A DNA stretch of 54,710 nt from SURF-25 sp040754255 (GCA_040754255.1 JBFMDA010000003.1:1-54710); one strand, 5' to 3'. Numbered from the stretch's first letter, positions 1 through 7,312 are shown. Translations and numbers: made by a program. The notes: a model not told the origin generated them from the sequence alone.

Positions 1-1639
1 TGAAGACCTCAAGTAGTGCGATAAGTTTATCCTGGGGCACGGAGAGCACCATCCGCTCCTGGGATTCGGAAATCCAGATCTCTGTGTACGTAAGGCCCCT
101 GTACTTTAACGGCACCTTGCACAGTTCAACCTTTGCCCCCAGATCCTTGCCCATTTCTCCTACGGCGGATGATAACCCGCCTGCGCCGCAGTCGGTAATG
201 GCATTATACAGGTTGAGGTCGCGCGCCTTGATGATAGTATCCAATATCTTTTTTTCTTCTATGGGGTTGCCGATCTGCACAGAGCCGCTGGAAACAATCT
301 CCGACTTATGCGTCAATTCCCCCGAAGAGAATGTTGCCCCGTGTATGCCGTCCCTGCCGGTTGCCCCGCCTACCAAAACAATCGCATCCCCCTTAAGCGG
401 CTCTTTAAACGATTTTTCCTTGGGTAAGATTCCGGCAGTGCCGCAATAGACAAGCGGGTTGCCGATAAACTGCTCGTGGAACAATATCGCGCCGTTTATT
501 GTCGGTATGCCCATTTTGTTGCCGTAATCGCGCACCCCTGAAACCACGCCTTTTAAAATGCGCTTGGGATGCAGGGTGCCTGCGGGCAGCTTATGCATGG
601 GGTAATCAAAGGGCGCGAAACAGAAGATGTCGGTATTGCAGACAGGCTTGGCCCCAAGCCCTGTGCCCAGGCAGTCCCTGATTACTCCGCCCACCCCGGT
701 ATTTGCCCCGCCAAAGGGCTCAAGCGCAGAAGGATGGTTATGCGTTTCTACCTTAAAACAGATATTGTGTTTTTCGTCAAATTTTATGATGCCGGCATTA
801 TCCTGGAATACCGAGATACACCAGCTTTTGTTTAATTCCCTGGTTACCCGCATGATGGTTGCCTTAAGCAGGTTATTGATCATTACGGGCCGGGAATGAT
901 TTTCGTAATATTTGATCTTGCCCCGGAAGGTCTTGTGCTGGCAGTGCTCTGACCAGGTTTGCGCAATGGTCTCCAGTTCGCAGTCAGTGGGGTTGCGCTT
1001 AAGCCCCTGAAAATAATGCTTGATCTGTTTCATTTCCTGGAGGCTCAAGAACAGCTGGCCCTGGCTGCTTATCCGTTTTAATTTCGTATCCGATGCTTTC
1101 AAGAGGTCAACCGTTAAGACACCTGCCTCATTTTTATCGGGCGCCCTGGGGTTTTCGTGGCTTAAGAATGCAGCGGGGTTTTTGACGATATGCTGGATTA
1201 ATTTATTGCAGAGCAATTTCTCGGAGATGACTTTAAGCTGCTGGTCGGTAAGCTTTCCTTCGATGCAATATTTTTTTGCGGTCCTGACACTGCGCACGCG
1301 CGAGATCCTTAAGTCGGCAATCCCCTTCATCGCCGATTCTTCAACCGGGTCCATCACGCCGGGGTTATAGGCGACGTAGATGACAAAGCGGCTGGTGCCT
1401 TTTAGGTGCGGGGATTCAAAATCATTGATGGCATACTCCTGGACAATGGGGTCGACGAGCAGGCGCTCGCTGATCCTGCGTATTTCTTCCTCAAGCAGGT
1501 TGCCTTCTATGATATATATTTGGCTGAAGCCTACGGAACTGACTGGTTTGACGCCTAAATCATGGACATCTTTTTTAACGCCCTCTCCGATGGCATCAAA
1601 GATGCCGGGCTTGTCCTTTACCTCGATGACCCAGAACAT
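1..1639 (-). CDS. purL: Phosphoribosylformylglycinamidine synthase, PurS-PurL fusion (3' end cut by window)
   Basis: This is the ATP-dependent FGAM synthase step of de novo purine synthesis, in the cytoplasm. Reading the minus strand from an ATG at 1639 gives about 546 codons, open at the window edge. The first ~75 residues look like a PurS domain (start MFWVIEVKDKPGIFDAIGE). PurL motifs follow: SEHCQHKTFRGK, KVETHNHPSALEPFGGA, GGATGRDGIHGA and AITDCGAGGLSSAVGEMG. The start is supported by GAGGAG seven bases upstream. Many bacteria encode PurS and PurL separately; the fused form is known in several phyla. It lies downstream of purB and the prohibitin gene on the same strand, probably in one transcript. 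The C-terminus is not visible. Confidence 0.95.
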   Translation of the reverse strand, partial: MFWVIEVKDKPGIFDAIGEGVKKDVHDLGVKPVSSVGFSQIYIIEGNLLEEEIRRISERLLVDPIVQEYAINDFESPHLKGTSRFVIYVAYNPGVMDPVEESAMKGIADLRISRVRSVRTAKKYCIEGKLTDQQLKVISEKLLCNKLIQHIVKNPAAFLSHENPRAPDKNEAGVLTVDLLKASDTKLKRISSQGQLFLSLQEMKQIKHYFQGLKRNPTDCELETIAQTWSEHCQHKTFRGKIKYYENHSRPVMINNLLKATIMRVTRELNKSWCISVFQDNAGIIKFDEKHNICFKVETHNHPSALEPFGGANTGVGGVIRDCLGTGLGAKPVCNTDIFCFAPFDYPMHKLPAGTLHPKRILKGVVSGVRDYGNKMGIPTINGAILFHEQFIGNPLVYCGTAGILPKEKSFKEPLKGDAIVLVGGATGRDGIHGATFSSGELTHKSEIVSSGSVQIGNPIEEKKILDTIIKARDLNLYNAITDCGAGGLSSAVGEMGKDLGAKVELCKVPLKYRGLTYTEIWISESQERMVLSVPQDKLIALLEVF

Positions 1640-1702
1640 AGAAACTCCTCAAACCTAAGCGGCGGGAAGCGCCTCTTTTTATGCAGACCGGCTTTTGTAT
1701 CG

Positions 1703-2593
1703 TTACTGTTTGATAAGAAGTGGCTTTTTACGCAAATTCTCCTCGTCAGGGTTTACCGCCCGGAACATCGGCATATTCGCTTCTGTGGCAACATAAATGA
1801 CGTTAGGGTTCTGGTTCAGGGTGTTGATCCAGAGGTATTGAAGATACCGCGCAGTAAGGCTCTGGTCAATGATTGTCTGCGCATCGCGGATGCCTCCGGC
1901 CTCAACGCGTTTTCTCTCCGCTTCAAGGTTCTCCCTCTGTAAGATAAATTTCATCCGTTCTGCTTCCTGCTCGGCTTTCAGTTTCTGCTCAATCGCCTGG
2001 CTCACTGTGGGAGGAAGCTGAATGCCTCTTAACAGGACGCGCTCAAGGACAATTCCCCTGTCAGCAAGCATTTTCTGCAGGTCCTTGAAAACTGCCTGGG
2101 CAAGCATCTCTCTTTCGGAAGTATATAACGCCTTGGCCTCATAAGAAACAGTAACCCCTCGTGCCGCAGAGCGAAACGTCGGGGCAACGATTACATCCCT
2201 ATAGAATGGCCCGACTGTTTTATATATCTCTACGGCCTTGTTAGGGTCAAGCCGGTAGAGGATGGAGATATCCAAATTGATGGTCAACCCCTCTTTGGAA
2301 GGAACTGGCATAAGCTCCAGGGCCTCCAGGGTCCTGATGGAAAGGGGGATAACTTTTGCCAGGGGATTGACGAGGTTGATGCCGCTGCGCAGGTAATTGG
2401 GTGAAACCCGGCCGAAGAAGTCTACCACGCCGACGTATCCTGCAGGCACTATCCTTACCGCAGCAAAAAGAAGCCCTGCTACCAGGCCTATGATGGTAGT
2501 GATAACTACGGGCTTTATGGAGCCTGTCCTTGAAGTCTGCACAAAAATCACCCCTACCATAAATCCGAGCACAAGTATAATTAGAATCCCCAT
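1703..2593 (-). CDS. Prohibitin-like SPFH/Band 7 membrane protein
   Basis: A 296-residue protein of the SPFH/prohibitin family. Two hydrophobic segments lie near the N-terminus (about residues 3-15 and 29-48). They are followed by the motif VPAGYVGVVDFFGRV, a Band 7 domain (about 50-210) and a charged helical stretch rich in Glu, Lys and Arg (about 205-240) typical of prohibitin oligomerisation. Family members form ring assemblies on the membrane and often modulate AAA proteases; no FtsH gene is seen nearby. GGAGG lies just upstream of the start. The gene begins inside the end of the 63-residue upstream ORF (13-nt overlap), suggesting translational coupling. Its link to the purine genes looks positional. 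Confidence 0.88.
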   Translation of the reverse strand: MGILIILVLGFMVGVIFVQTSRTGSIKPVVITTIIGLVAGLLFAAVRIVPAGYVGVVDFFGRVSPNYLRSGINLVNPLAKVIPLSIRTLEALELMPVPSKEGLTINLDISILYRLDPNKAVEIYKTVGPFYRDVIVAPTFRSAARGVTVSYEAKALYTSEREMLAQAVFKDLQKMLADRGIVLERVLLRGIQLPPTVSQAIEQKLKAEQEAERMKFILQRENLEAERKRVEAGGIRDAQTIIDQSLTARYLQYLWINTLNQNPNVIYVATEANMPMFRAVNPDEENLRKKPLLIKQ

Positions 2594-2772
2594 CTCCTGC
2601 CTCCTTTTCCTGTATGCCTAAAATACTCTTGTAATATTTTCTTTACCCCCAACGCCAAAATCCCTAGAAACGTCACAGCCAGCAGTTTCCCGGGCTTAAG
2701 TTTACGTTTGTACATCACCCAGGCTAAACCGGAAAGGAACCCAAGTATGGTAAAGGATAGAATGACAAACAT
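2581..2772 (-). CDS. Small membrane protein, unknown
   Basis: A 63-residue ORF with a hydrophobic N-terminal segment (about residues 1-19), a basic linker, a second hydrophobic stretch (about 30-43) and a basic tail. I do not recognise a family. It fills the gap between purB and the prohibitin gene and overlaps the prohibitin start by 13 nt, which favours a real coupled gene. A TATAAT lies only 8 nt upstream of its ATG, overlapping the purB stop, so it could also be expressed from a near-leaderless transcript. No Shine-Dalgarno is visible. Confidence 0.55.
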   Translation of the reverse strand: MFVILSFTILGFLSGLAWVMYKRKLKPGKLLAVTFLGILALGVKKILQEYFRHTGKGGRRWGF

Positions 2773-2781
2773 CGTGAGGGA

Positions 2782-4074
2782 TTATAGCTTCAGCCTTCTA
2801 AAAATGGCGCTTATGTTGCGTAAATAATAATTGAGGTCAAAAAGCCTCTCAAGCTCCTTTGCGCCAAGCACTTTTGAGACTTCCTTATCTGCTAAGAGCT
2901 CCTCTTTAAACGTGCGATGGCCGCGCCAGGTCTTCATCGCGCACCTCTGGACCAGGTCATACGCCTTCATCCGGCCAAGCCCCTTATCCATGAGTGCTAA
3001 AAGCACGCGCTGCGAGAAAATAAGGCCTTTGGTCTTGATAAGGTTGGCCATCATATGCTCCGGATACACTAACAGCCCTTCCATTACTTCAATACATTTG
3101 TGCAGCATATAGTCAAGGGCAAGCGTTGCATCCGGTATGATAATGCGCTCTACGCTGGAATGGCTGATATCGCGCTCATGCCATAAGGTAATATTTTCCA
3201 TTGCCGCCACTGCATGGCCGCGCAATAAGCGGGCAAGCCCGCAGATACGCTCGCAGATAACCGGGTTTCTTTTATGCGGCATGGCTGATGAGCCTTTCTG
3301 GCCCTTGCCGAACGGCTCTTCCGCCTCTAAAACCTCTGTCCTCTGCAAATGCCTTATTTCAGTGGCAAATTTTTCCAATGACGAGCCGATAATGGCAAGG
3401 GTGGTAAGGTATTGGGCATACACATCGCGCTGAATGACCTGGGTAGAGATGGCAGCGGGCTTGAGCCCAAGCTTCCTGCACACATACGCTTCGACTGCGG
3501 GACTAATATTGGAGTAGGTGCCTACTGCGCCTGATATCTTGCCGGTTGCAACATTGGCTTCAGCTTCCTGCAGGCGCGCAAGATTGCGCACAGTCTCGTC
3601 GTACCAAAGCGCTAACTTTAAGCCGAATGTGGTCGGCTCTGCGTGCACCCCGTGCGTGCGGCCGATGCAGACAGTGTCCTTATGCAGCTTTGCCTTTTTG
3701 GCAAGCACACTGGCAAGCTTCTTTAAATCCTGCCGTAGTATTGTTGAGGCCTCAACCAGTTGGACACCAAGGGTGGTATCCAGGAGGTCAGAAGAAGTCA
3801 GCCCCATATGCAGGTATTTTGCGTCTGCCCCAAGATTTTGGCCTACGCAGGATACGAATGCCACCACATCATGTTGTGTCTTCTCTTCGATTTGCCTGAT
3901 ACGGGAGAGGCTGTATTTTGCCTTTTTCTTGATGCGCGTAAGTGCCGAGTGAGGGATGCTGCCTTGCGTTGCCTGCGCTTCAGCCACAAGCAGCTCGATT
4001 GAAAGCATTACCTTAAATTTGTTTGCGTCCTGCCAGATGGCAGCCATCTGCGGCAAGCTATATCTCTCAATCAA
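2782..4074 (-). CDS. purB: Adenylosuccinate lyase
   Basis: PurB cleaves SAICAR to AICAR and adenylosuccinate to AMP, releasing fumarate (cytoplasmic purine synthesis). The family signature SSAMPHKRNP is present, along with HMGLTSSDLLDT and RTHGVHAEPTTFG. I place the start at a TTG codon at 4074, not at ATGs further upstream (4164 or 4098). This gives the canonical N-terminus MIERYSLPQMAAIW and has AAAGGAG six bases before it. A promoter (TTGCAG, 17 nt, TATAAT) ends just upstream, so the ATG at 4098 would sit at or before the transcript start. Length is then 430 residues, normal for the family. It heads the purine run and diverges from the cold-shock gene. Confidence 0.95.
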   Translation of the reverse strand: MIERYSLPQMAAIWQDANKFKVMLSIELLVAEAQATQGSIPHSALTRIKKKAKYSLSRIRQIEEKTQHDVVAFVSCVGQNLGADAKYLHMGLTSSDLLDTTLGVQLVEASTILRQDLKKLASVLAKKAKLHKDTVCIGRTHGVHAEPTTFGLKLALWYDETVRNLARLQEAEANVATGKISGAVGTYSNISPAVEAYVCRKLGLKPAAISTQVIQRDVYAQYLTTLAIIGSSLEKFATEIRHLQRTEVLEAEEPFGKGQKGSSAMPHKRNPVICERICGLARLLRGHAVAAMENITLWHERDISHSSVERIIIPDATLALDYMLHKCIEVMEGLLVYPEHMMANLIKTKGLIFSQRVLLALMDKGLGRMKAYDLVQRCAMKTWRGHRTFKEELLADKEVSKVLGAKELERLFDLNYYLRNISAIFRRLKL

Positions 4075-4098
4075 GGCATTCTCCTTTGTAGGGCTCAT

Positions 4099-4127
4099 AT
4101 TATAACAAAAAAACAGGCATTCTGCAA
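4099..4127 (-). promoter_or_regulatory. Predicted promoter of purB
   Basis: On the minus strand TTGCAG (4127-4122), a 17-nt spacer and a perfect TATAAT (4104-4099). The predicted transcript would begin near 4092 and carry a ~18-nt leader with AAAGGAG before the TTG start. Confidence 0.7.
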
Positions 4128-4157
4128 ATAAAATAGATAGGCCCTTAAAAAAATATA

Positions 4158-4188
4158 TTGACAAAACCGGAAAAAGTGGTAGTATTAA
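4158..4188 (+). promoter_or_regulatory. Predicted promoter of the cold-shock gene
   Basis: A perfect TTGACA at 4158-4163 is followed, at 17-19 nt, by an imperfect -10 (AGTATT or TATTAA within 4181-4188). It would give a leader of about 110 nt before the cold-shock ORF, as is common for csp genes. It is divergent from the purB promoter. Confidence 0.6.
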
Positions 4189-4233
4189 TGAAATAGTTAA
4201 GAAGTTAGTAGATGTGGAAAGAAACCCAGAATT

Positions 4234-4274
4234 AACCGTAAAGCAATGTCACTAAAGCGCTTTACGGTTTTTTT
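4234..4274 (+). terminator. Terminator-like hairpin inside the csp leader
   Basis: AACCGTAAAGC (4234-4244) and GCTTTACGGTT (4259-4269) form an 11-bp perfect stem with a 14-nt loop, and a seven-T run (4268-4274) follows. The hairpin lies between the predicted promoter and the ribosome-binding site of the cold-shock gene. It may act as an attenuator or end a short RNA. Confidence 0.6.
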
Positions 4275-4306
4275 GTTAACGAGTGGAAGGGGGTGAAAAG
4301 TAACAA

Positions 4307-4519
4307 ATGGCACGAGGCAAAGTAAAATGGTTCAGCAACCAGAAGGGGTATGGTTTTATAACCTCTCAAGAAGGCAAGGACATTTTTGTACACTACAGCG
4401 CAATTAAAGGAGACGGGTATAAAAGCCTGCAGGAAGGCGATGAGGTCGAATTTGAGGTGACCCAGGGCCCTAAAGGCGAACAGGCAACCAACGTCAGCAA
4501 AGCCCAGGCAGCAGCATAA
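4307..4519 (+). CDS. csp: Cold-shock protein (CspA family)
   Basis: A 70-residue single cold-shock domain that binds single-stranded nucleic acids and acts as an RNA chaperone in the cytoplasm. RNP1 (KGYGFI) and RNP2 (DIFVHY) are intact, and KVKWFSNQKGYGFI is the classic opening. The length matches the family. An AGGGGGTGA Shine-Dalgarno lies about 10 nt upstream. It is the only clear plus-strand gene in the window, with its own promoter and a strong terminator. The long leader with an internal terminator-like hairpin suggests post-transcriptional control. Confidence 0.97.
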   Translation: MARGKVKWFSNQKGYGFITSQEGKDIFVHYSAIKGDGYKSLQEGDEVEFEVTQGPKGEQATNVSKAQAAA

Positions 4520-4542
4520 TATAACCTAAAAAAATAAAAAAA

Positions 4543-4577
4543 GCCGTTGTAACTTATTAAGAGACAGCGGCTTTTTT
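4543..4577 (+). terminator. Rho-independent terminator of csp
   Basis: GCCGTTGT (4543-4550) pairs with ACAGCGGC (4564-4571, one G-U pair) across a 13-nt loop, followed by six T. It lies 24 nt after the csp stop. A-tracts on the 5' side could make it work for minus-strand transcripts too. Confidence 0.85.
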
Positions 4578-4601
4578 GTTGGGGGGAGGGGACAAAAGGA
4601 G

Positions 4602-4646
4602 CCCCCCCCTTCTGCTATCATAGATATGAGAAGAAGGGAAATCTAA
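4602..4646 (-). repeat. Island repeat, copy C
   Basis: Minus-strand TTAGATTTCCC (4646-4636), 11 nt, TCTA, 7 nt, AGAAGGG, then a G-run and CT. The same blocks with identical spacing occur upstream of the ORF6N gene (7267-7312); about 30 of 40 positions agree. This copy lies between the RES gene and the csp terminator and has no gene directly after it, so it looks like the far edge of the island or a remnant of a lost unit. Confidence 0.6.
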
Positions 4647-4693
4647 TGGGATTTTTAGTGCATCAAAAATGACTGGAAGGATAGGATTGTTTT

Positions 4694-5467
4694 TTATAGA
4701 AAGATTGGATGTTTATTGATCTTCTTTAACAATTCTTGATTTGTACCATCAACTTTTACTACATTATCAGTTATATCTTCACAAAACACATACTCGCTAA
4801 TCGTATATCCATTTAAAAAAAACATCATTTTTGAAAATAATTTTTGTAATTTAGCATGAAGAAAACTAACTTTATTAGTTAAATTTAATATTTTAATCAG
4901 AGTCTTTTCTGTATTATTACATAATTGCTTTTTAATTATAGAACGGTGTGGTAAATTATCATAAAAAACAATACAATCTCCCTCCGGGTCCTTTCTGCTC
5001 TTGAATTTGACGCCGTATATCTTCTTATTATTTAGCTCTTTCATATATAGACGGTAAAGCTCATGCTCAAAGTCGCTTTGCTCTTTTTCTGTTCTAAAAT
5101 ACTGATCGGGTCTTAAGTAATCTCTCTCGATACCTTGTTCATTACAAACTTGATTTAAATCTAAAATCCTTGCAATTTTGTGAATAACTTTTAGTTGATA
5201 AAGCCTCACGTTGCCCACATAATCCTCGGTTTCTTTAAAAACTGTATGCATTCTAGTGGTTGCATAAGAAGCAGCGGTAGGATGATAAGTAAGATAAAAT
5301 CCTTGTTTCTCGATTGGTGCGGCTGTCGTAAAAGTTGTGCTGCTGTGCTGAAATGCTAAGGGGTTTTTAGCTGTTCTTCTATAAAGAATAAAGTCTTTCT
5401 CCAGTATTATTAGATGCTTTTCTTCTATCCTATTAATATCTAAGTCTTTTATTGTCTTTTCGCTCAT
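4694..5467 (-). CDS. RES-domain-like protein (possible NAD+-targeting enzyme)
   Basis: A 257-residue protein of AT-rich composition. Residues ~25-170 resemble the RES fold: LYRR (Arg30/31), GFYLTYHPTAASYA (~56-69), ARILDLNQVC (~99-108), LYRLYMKEL, then GVKFKSRKDPEGDC (Ser157) and FYDN. Known RES toxins such as MbcT degrade NAD+. The Glu usually found after the tA-x-x motif is not obvious here, so activity is uncertain. The last ~85 residues are Lys/Asn-rich and unrecognised. It lies 94 nt downstream of the SIR2 gene and has its own similar promoter box. The -10 is 9 nt from the ATG and no Shine-Dalgarno is visible. It could be a toxin or a defence effector; the fold call is moderate. Confidence 0.6.
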   Translation of the reverse strand: MSEKTIKDLDINRIEEKHLIILEKDFILYRRTAKNPLAFQHSSTTFTTAAPIEKQGFYLTYHPTAASYATTRMHTVFKETEDYVGNVRLYQLKVIHKIARILDLNQVCNEQGIERDYLRPDQYFRTEKEQSDFEHELYRLYMKELNNKKIYGVKFKSRKDPEGDCIVFYDNLPHRSIIKKQLCNNTEKTLIKILNLTNKVSFLHAKLQKLFSKMMFFLNGYTISEYVFCEDITDNVVKVDGTNQELLKKINKHPIFL

Positions 5468-5476
5468 TTGCTAAAT

Positions 5477-5505
5477 ACTATACCACTACTACTTCAAAAT
5501 GGTAA
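5477..5505 (-). promoter_or_regulatory. Promoter/operator box of the RES gene
   Basis: On the minus strand ACCATTTTGA, six variable bases, then AGTGGTATA leading into TATAGT. The same two blocks with the same 6-nt gap precede the SIR2 gene; 21 of 30 positions agree. The -10-like TATAGT lies 9 nt before the RES start codon. Confidence 0.5.
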
Positions 5506-5524
5506 GAGCACATTAAAGGAGTTA

Positions 5525-5550
5525 ACAGGTGTGAGAAATGGGAAATCTAA
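5525..5550 (-). repeat. Island repeat, copy B
   Basis: Minus-strand TTAGATTTCCC (5550-5540) followed by a TTCTCACAC stretch that resembles copy C with a one-base gap and then diverges. It lies between the SIR2 stop and the RES promoter box, so it separates the two genes. Confidence 0.5.
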
Positions 5551-5561
5551 CTTAGACATAA

Positions 5562-6545
5562 TCATATCAAGGTATCAAAAATAACAGTATTCCAAGCTTC
5601 GTTAATACATATCAATCTATTCGATCCTCCTATTGATTTTTTAGCCTCAGCACAATGATCTTGGTTTGAGTTAATATATACGAATTTCGTGCCTCTAGCA
5701 GGTATGGATTGAGAATAATCTTTTAGAAGTTCCCTAATAAAGATGTCGGCTGCTGGTAAAGAATAACCGACCACAAATACAAATTTTGCTATTTTCAAGT
5801 CCGCCTTTGCTAATCTCACTAACTCAGCAAATATTCCTTTATAGTTTTTTTGGATTAAGGGAGGAATAATAACTGGCGGCGAACGGAAAGCAATGTGAGG
5901 AACCGACGAATAGTTATTAAAACTATAGACATATTCTTGACTATTTCCATTTTTCCAAATAACATGCGGCTTCCAATCATTTGCCATATTCATATTTGGC
6001 ACATTGGCTTTCAGCCAATTAGCAGAACCATGGAGCTTTCGGATAAAGACACCGCTCGCGTCTACAACACTTCCTAAATAAACAACATTTTTCCCAATTT
6101 CTGAAATCATTTTTTCTAATACCAAATCATAATTTAAAGTGATAAATCTGATTTCGAATTGAGACATTTTTCCGCTTAACCATTTTTTAAAATCGTGGTA
6201 CCTCTTATCCCGACTAGCTTTATTTCCTAGTTCTAATAAATGACCACATAGATTATCCAAGTAAGCCTCATAATAACCTCTACCTGAATTTTGATTATTA
6301 AAGTTTGGTATTAAATCTTGGTAATTATCTATATAAGCAGACCATATAGAAAGTAATAATTCAATATCCCTAATATTATTATTGCGAAAATAAGAAATGG
6401 GATATTTCTTTAAGCATTGATTAAAATATTGCGGTACGGGATGACGAGCACTAAGACAGATATCCCAAAGCTCTAAAGAACTGGGAAAACCGAAGCCTTG
6501 AGAAAATCCATTACCTACAATAAATACACAGACTGGTTTTTGCAT
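5562..6545 (-). CDS. SIR2-domain protein, putative NADase defence effector
   Basis: A SIR2-like protein of about 327 residues. Numbering from the ATG at 6551: Gly-rich nucleotide motif VGNGFSQGFGFPSS (12-25), FITLNYD with Asn140 and Asp142, KLHGSANW with the catalytic-type His174, and a C-terminal FVVGYSLPAADIF (259-271). This pattern is typical of the prokaryotic SIR2 domains that deplete NAD+ in phage defence (Thoeris ThsA, DSR, SIR2-HerA), not of protein deacetylases. I prefer the ATG at 6545 because AAGGAT is then about 8 nt upstream; with 6551 it would be 3 nt. No second domain is seen. It sits in the AT-rich island with a RES-like partner downstream. Confidence 0.82.
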   Translation of the reverse strand: MQKPVCVFIVGNGFSQGFGFPSSLELWDICLSARHPVPQYFNQCLKKYPISYFRNNNIRDIELLLSIWSAYIDNYQDLIPNFNNQNSGRGYYEAYLDNLCGHLLELGNKASRDKRYHDFKKWLSGKMSQFEIRFITLNYDLVLEKMISEIGKNVVYLGSVVDASGVFIRKLHGSANWLKANVPNMNMANDWKPHVIWKNGNSQEYVYSFNNYSSVPHIAFRSPPVIIPPLIQKNYKGIFAELVRLAKADLKIAKFVFVVGYSLPAADIFIRELLKDYSQSIPARGTKFVYINSNQDHCAEAKKSIGGSNRLICINEAWNTVIFDTLI

Positions 6546-6567
6546 TATCATTTATCCTTTTGGTTTA

Positions 6568-6596
6568 ATTATACCACTTGCTTATCAAAATGGTGA
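6568..6596 (-). promoter_or_regulatory. Promoter/operator box of the SIR2 gene
   Basis: Minus-strand ACCATTTTGA, six bases, AGTGGTATA ending in TATAAT. The box is shared with the RES gene. It implies that both genes respond to the same factor or use the same non-standard upstream element. Confidence 0.5.
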
Positions 6597-6760
6597 ATGA
6601 TTAAGAAAGGGCAACTATCAATTCACATCCGAATATTGCGTAGTGCTCACAATGCGCTAACTGTAAGTCTTCTAGCAGAATTTAACTGTTTTTTCGTGGA
6701 ATGTTTAAGGGGTTAAACTGGTCGCAATTTGCGGCCACCTCTTCTTTTCTAAAGCTATCC
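6597..6760. other. Intergenic stretch between SIR2 and ORF6N genes
   Basis: No ORF of note. It contains an imperfect palindrome TGGTCGCAA-T-TTGCGGCCA at 6719-6737, a second version of the palindrome found inside the ORF6N coding sequence. It also contains an ATTGCGTA motif near 6635 that recurs upstream of tRNA-Phe. Confidence 0.5.
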
Positions 6761-7261
6761 TTACATGCGAAATCCAATCGGAGGCTTAGGCTTTACTGCT
6801 GGCTCTAATAGCTGTTTAATTGCCTGGAACACTATCGCAAACTGTTTATCGTATTTCTTCTCCATTGCTTCAATTTTGCGGCGAAGGCCACTATTGGTCA
6901 AAAGCATACGCCTTAATTGGGTAAAGGCGCGCATAACCTGTATATTTACCATAATTGCGCGTTCACTATTTAATACGCTTGAGAGCATAGCTACGCCTTC
7001 TTGGGTAAAGACAAAAGGAGGGTATCTTCTACCTCCGCGTTTTGAGGTCGCAATTTGCGACCTCAAAAAATCAGCTTCTTCTTCTGTGAGCTGAAACATA
7101 AAATCCTCAGGAAACCTTTTTCTGTTCCTTGCCACCTGTTCATTTAATCGTTTTGTCTTTACCTCATAAAGTAGGGCCAAATCCTTATCCAGCATTACTC
7201 TTTTGCCTCTAATAATTAAAATCTTTGAGACGATTACTTCTGCGGGAACTGCATTTGACAT
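6761..7261 (-). CDS. ORF6N-domain DNA-binding protein
   Basis: A 166-residue ORF6N protein, a family first known from phage antirepressor-like genes. The domain occupies about residues 8-110: ILIIRGKRVMLDKDLALLYEV, KRFPEDFMFQLTEEE, LRSQIATSKRGGRRY, FVFTQEGVAMLSSVL and ERAIMVNIQVMRAF. A helical tail follows (~115-155). Members are widespread in mobile and accessory DNA, and their molecular role is poorly defined. AGGGAGGG about 9 nt upstream serves as ribosome-binding site and is part of island repeat A. The coding sequence carries a 27-nt palindrome at 7041-7067. Its neighbours are the SIR2 gene downstream and tRNA-Phe upstream. Confidence 0.88.
   Translation of the reverse strand: MSNAVPAEVIVSKILIIRGKRVMLDKDLALLYEVKTKRLNEQVARNRKRFPEDFMFQLTEEEADFLRSQIATSKRGGRRYPPFVFTQEGVAMLSSVLNSERAIMVNIQVMRAFTQLRRMLLTNSGLRRKIEAMEKKYDKQFAIVFQAIKQLLEPAVKPKPPIGFRM
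7041..7067. repeat. 27-nt palindrome within the ORF6N gene
   Basis: Arms TTTGAGGTCGCAA (7041-7053) and TTGCGACCTCAAA (7055-7067) are perfect 13-bp inverted repeats around one central base. The core GGTCGCAATTTGCG(A/G)CC recurs just after the gene at 6720-6736. In frame it encodes the conserved LRSQIATSK segment. Confidence 0.85.
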
Positions 7262-7266
7262 CTTTT

Positions 7267-7312
7267 AGCCCTCCCTTCTACAATAATAGACGAGGGCAAA
7301 GGGGAAATCTAA
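7267..7312 (-). repeat. Island repeat, copy A
   Basis: Minus-strand TTAGATTTCCC (7312-7302), 11 nt, TCTA (7290-7287), 7 nt, AGAAGGG (7279-7273), then AGGGCT. It forms the leader and ribosome-binding site of the ORF6N gene. Spacings match copy C exactly. Confidence 0.6.
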
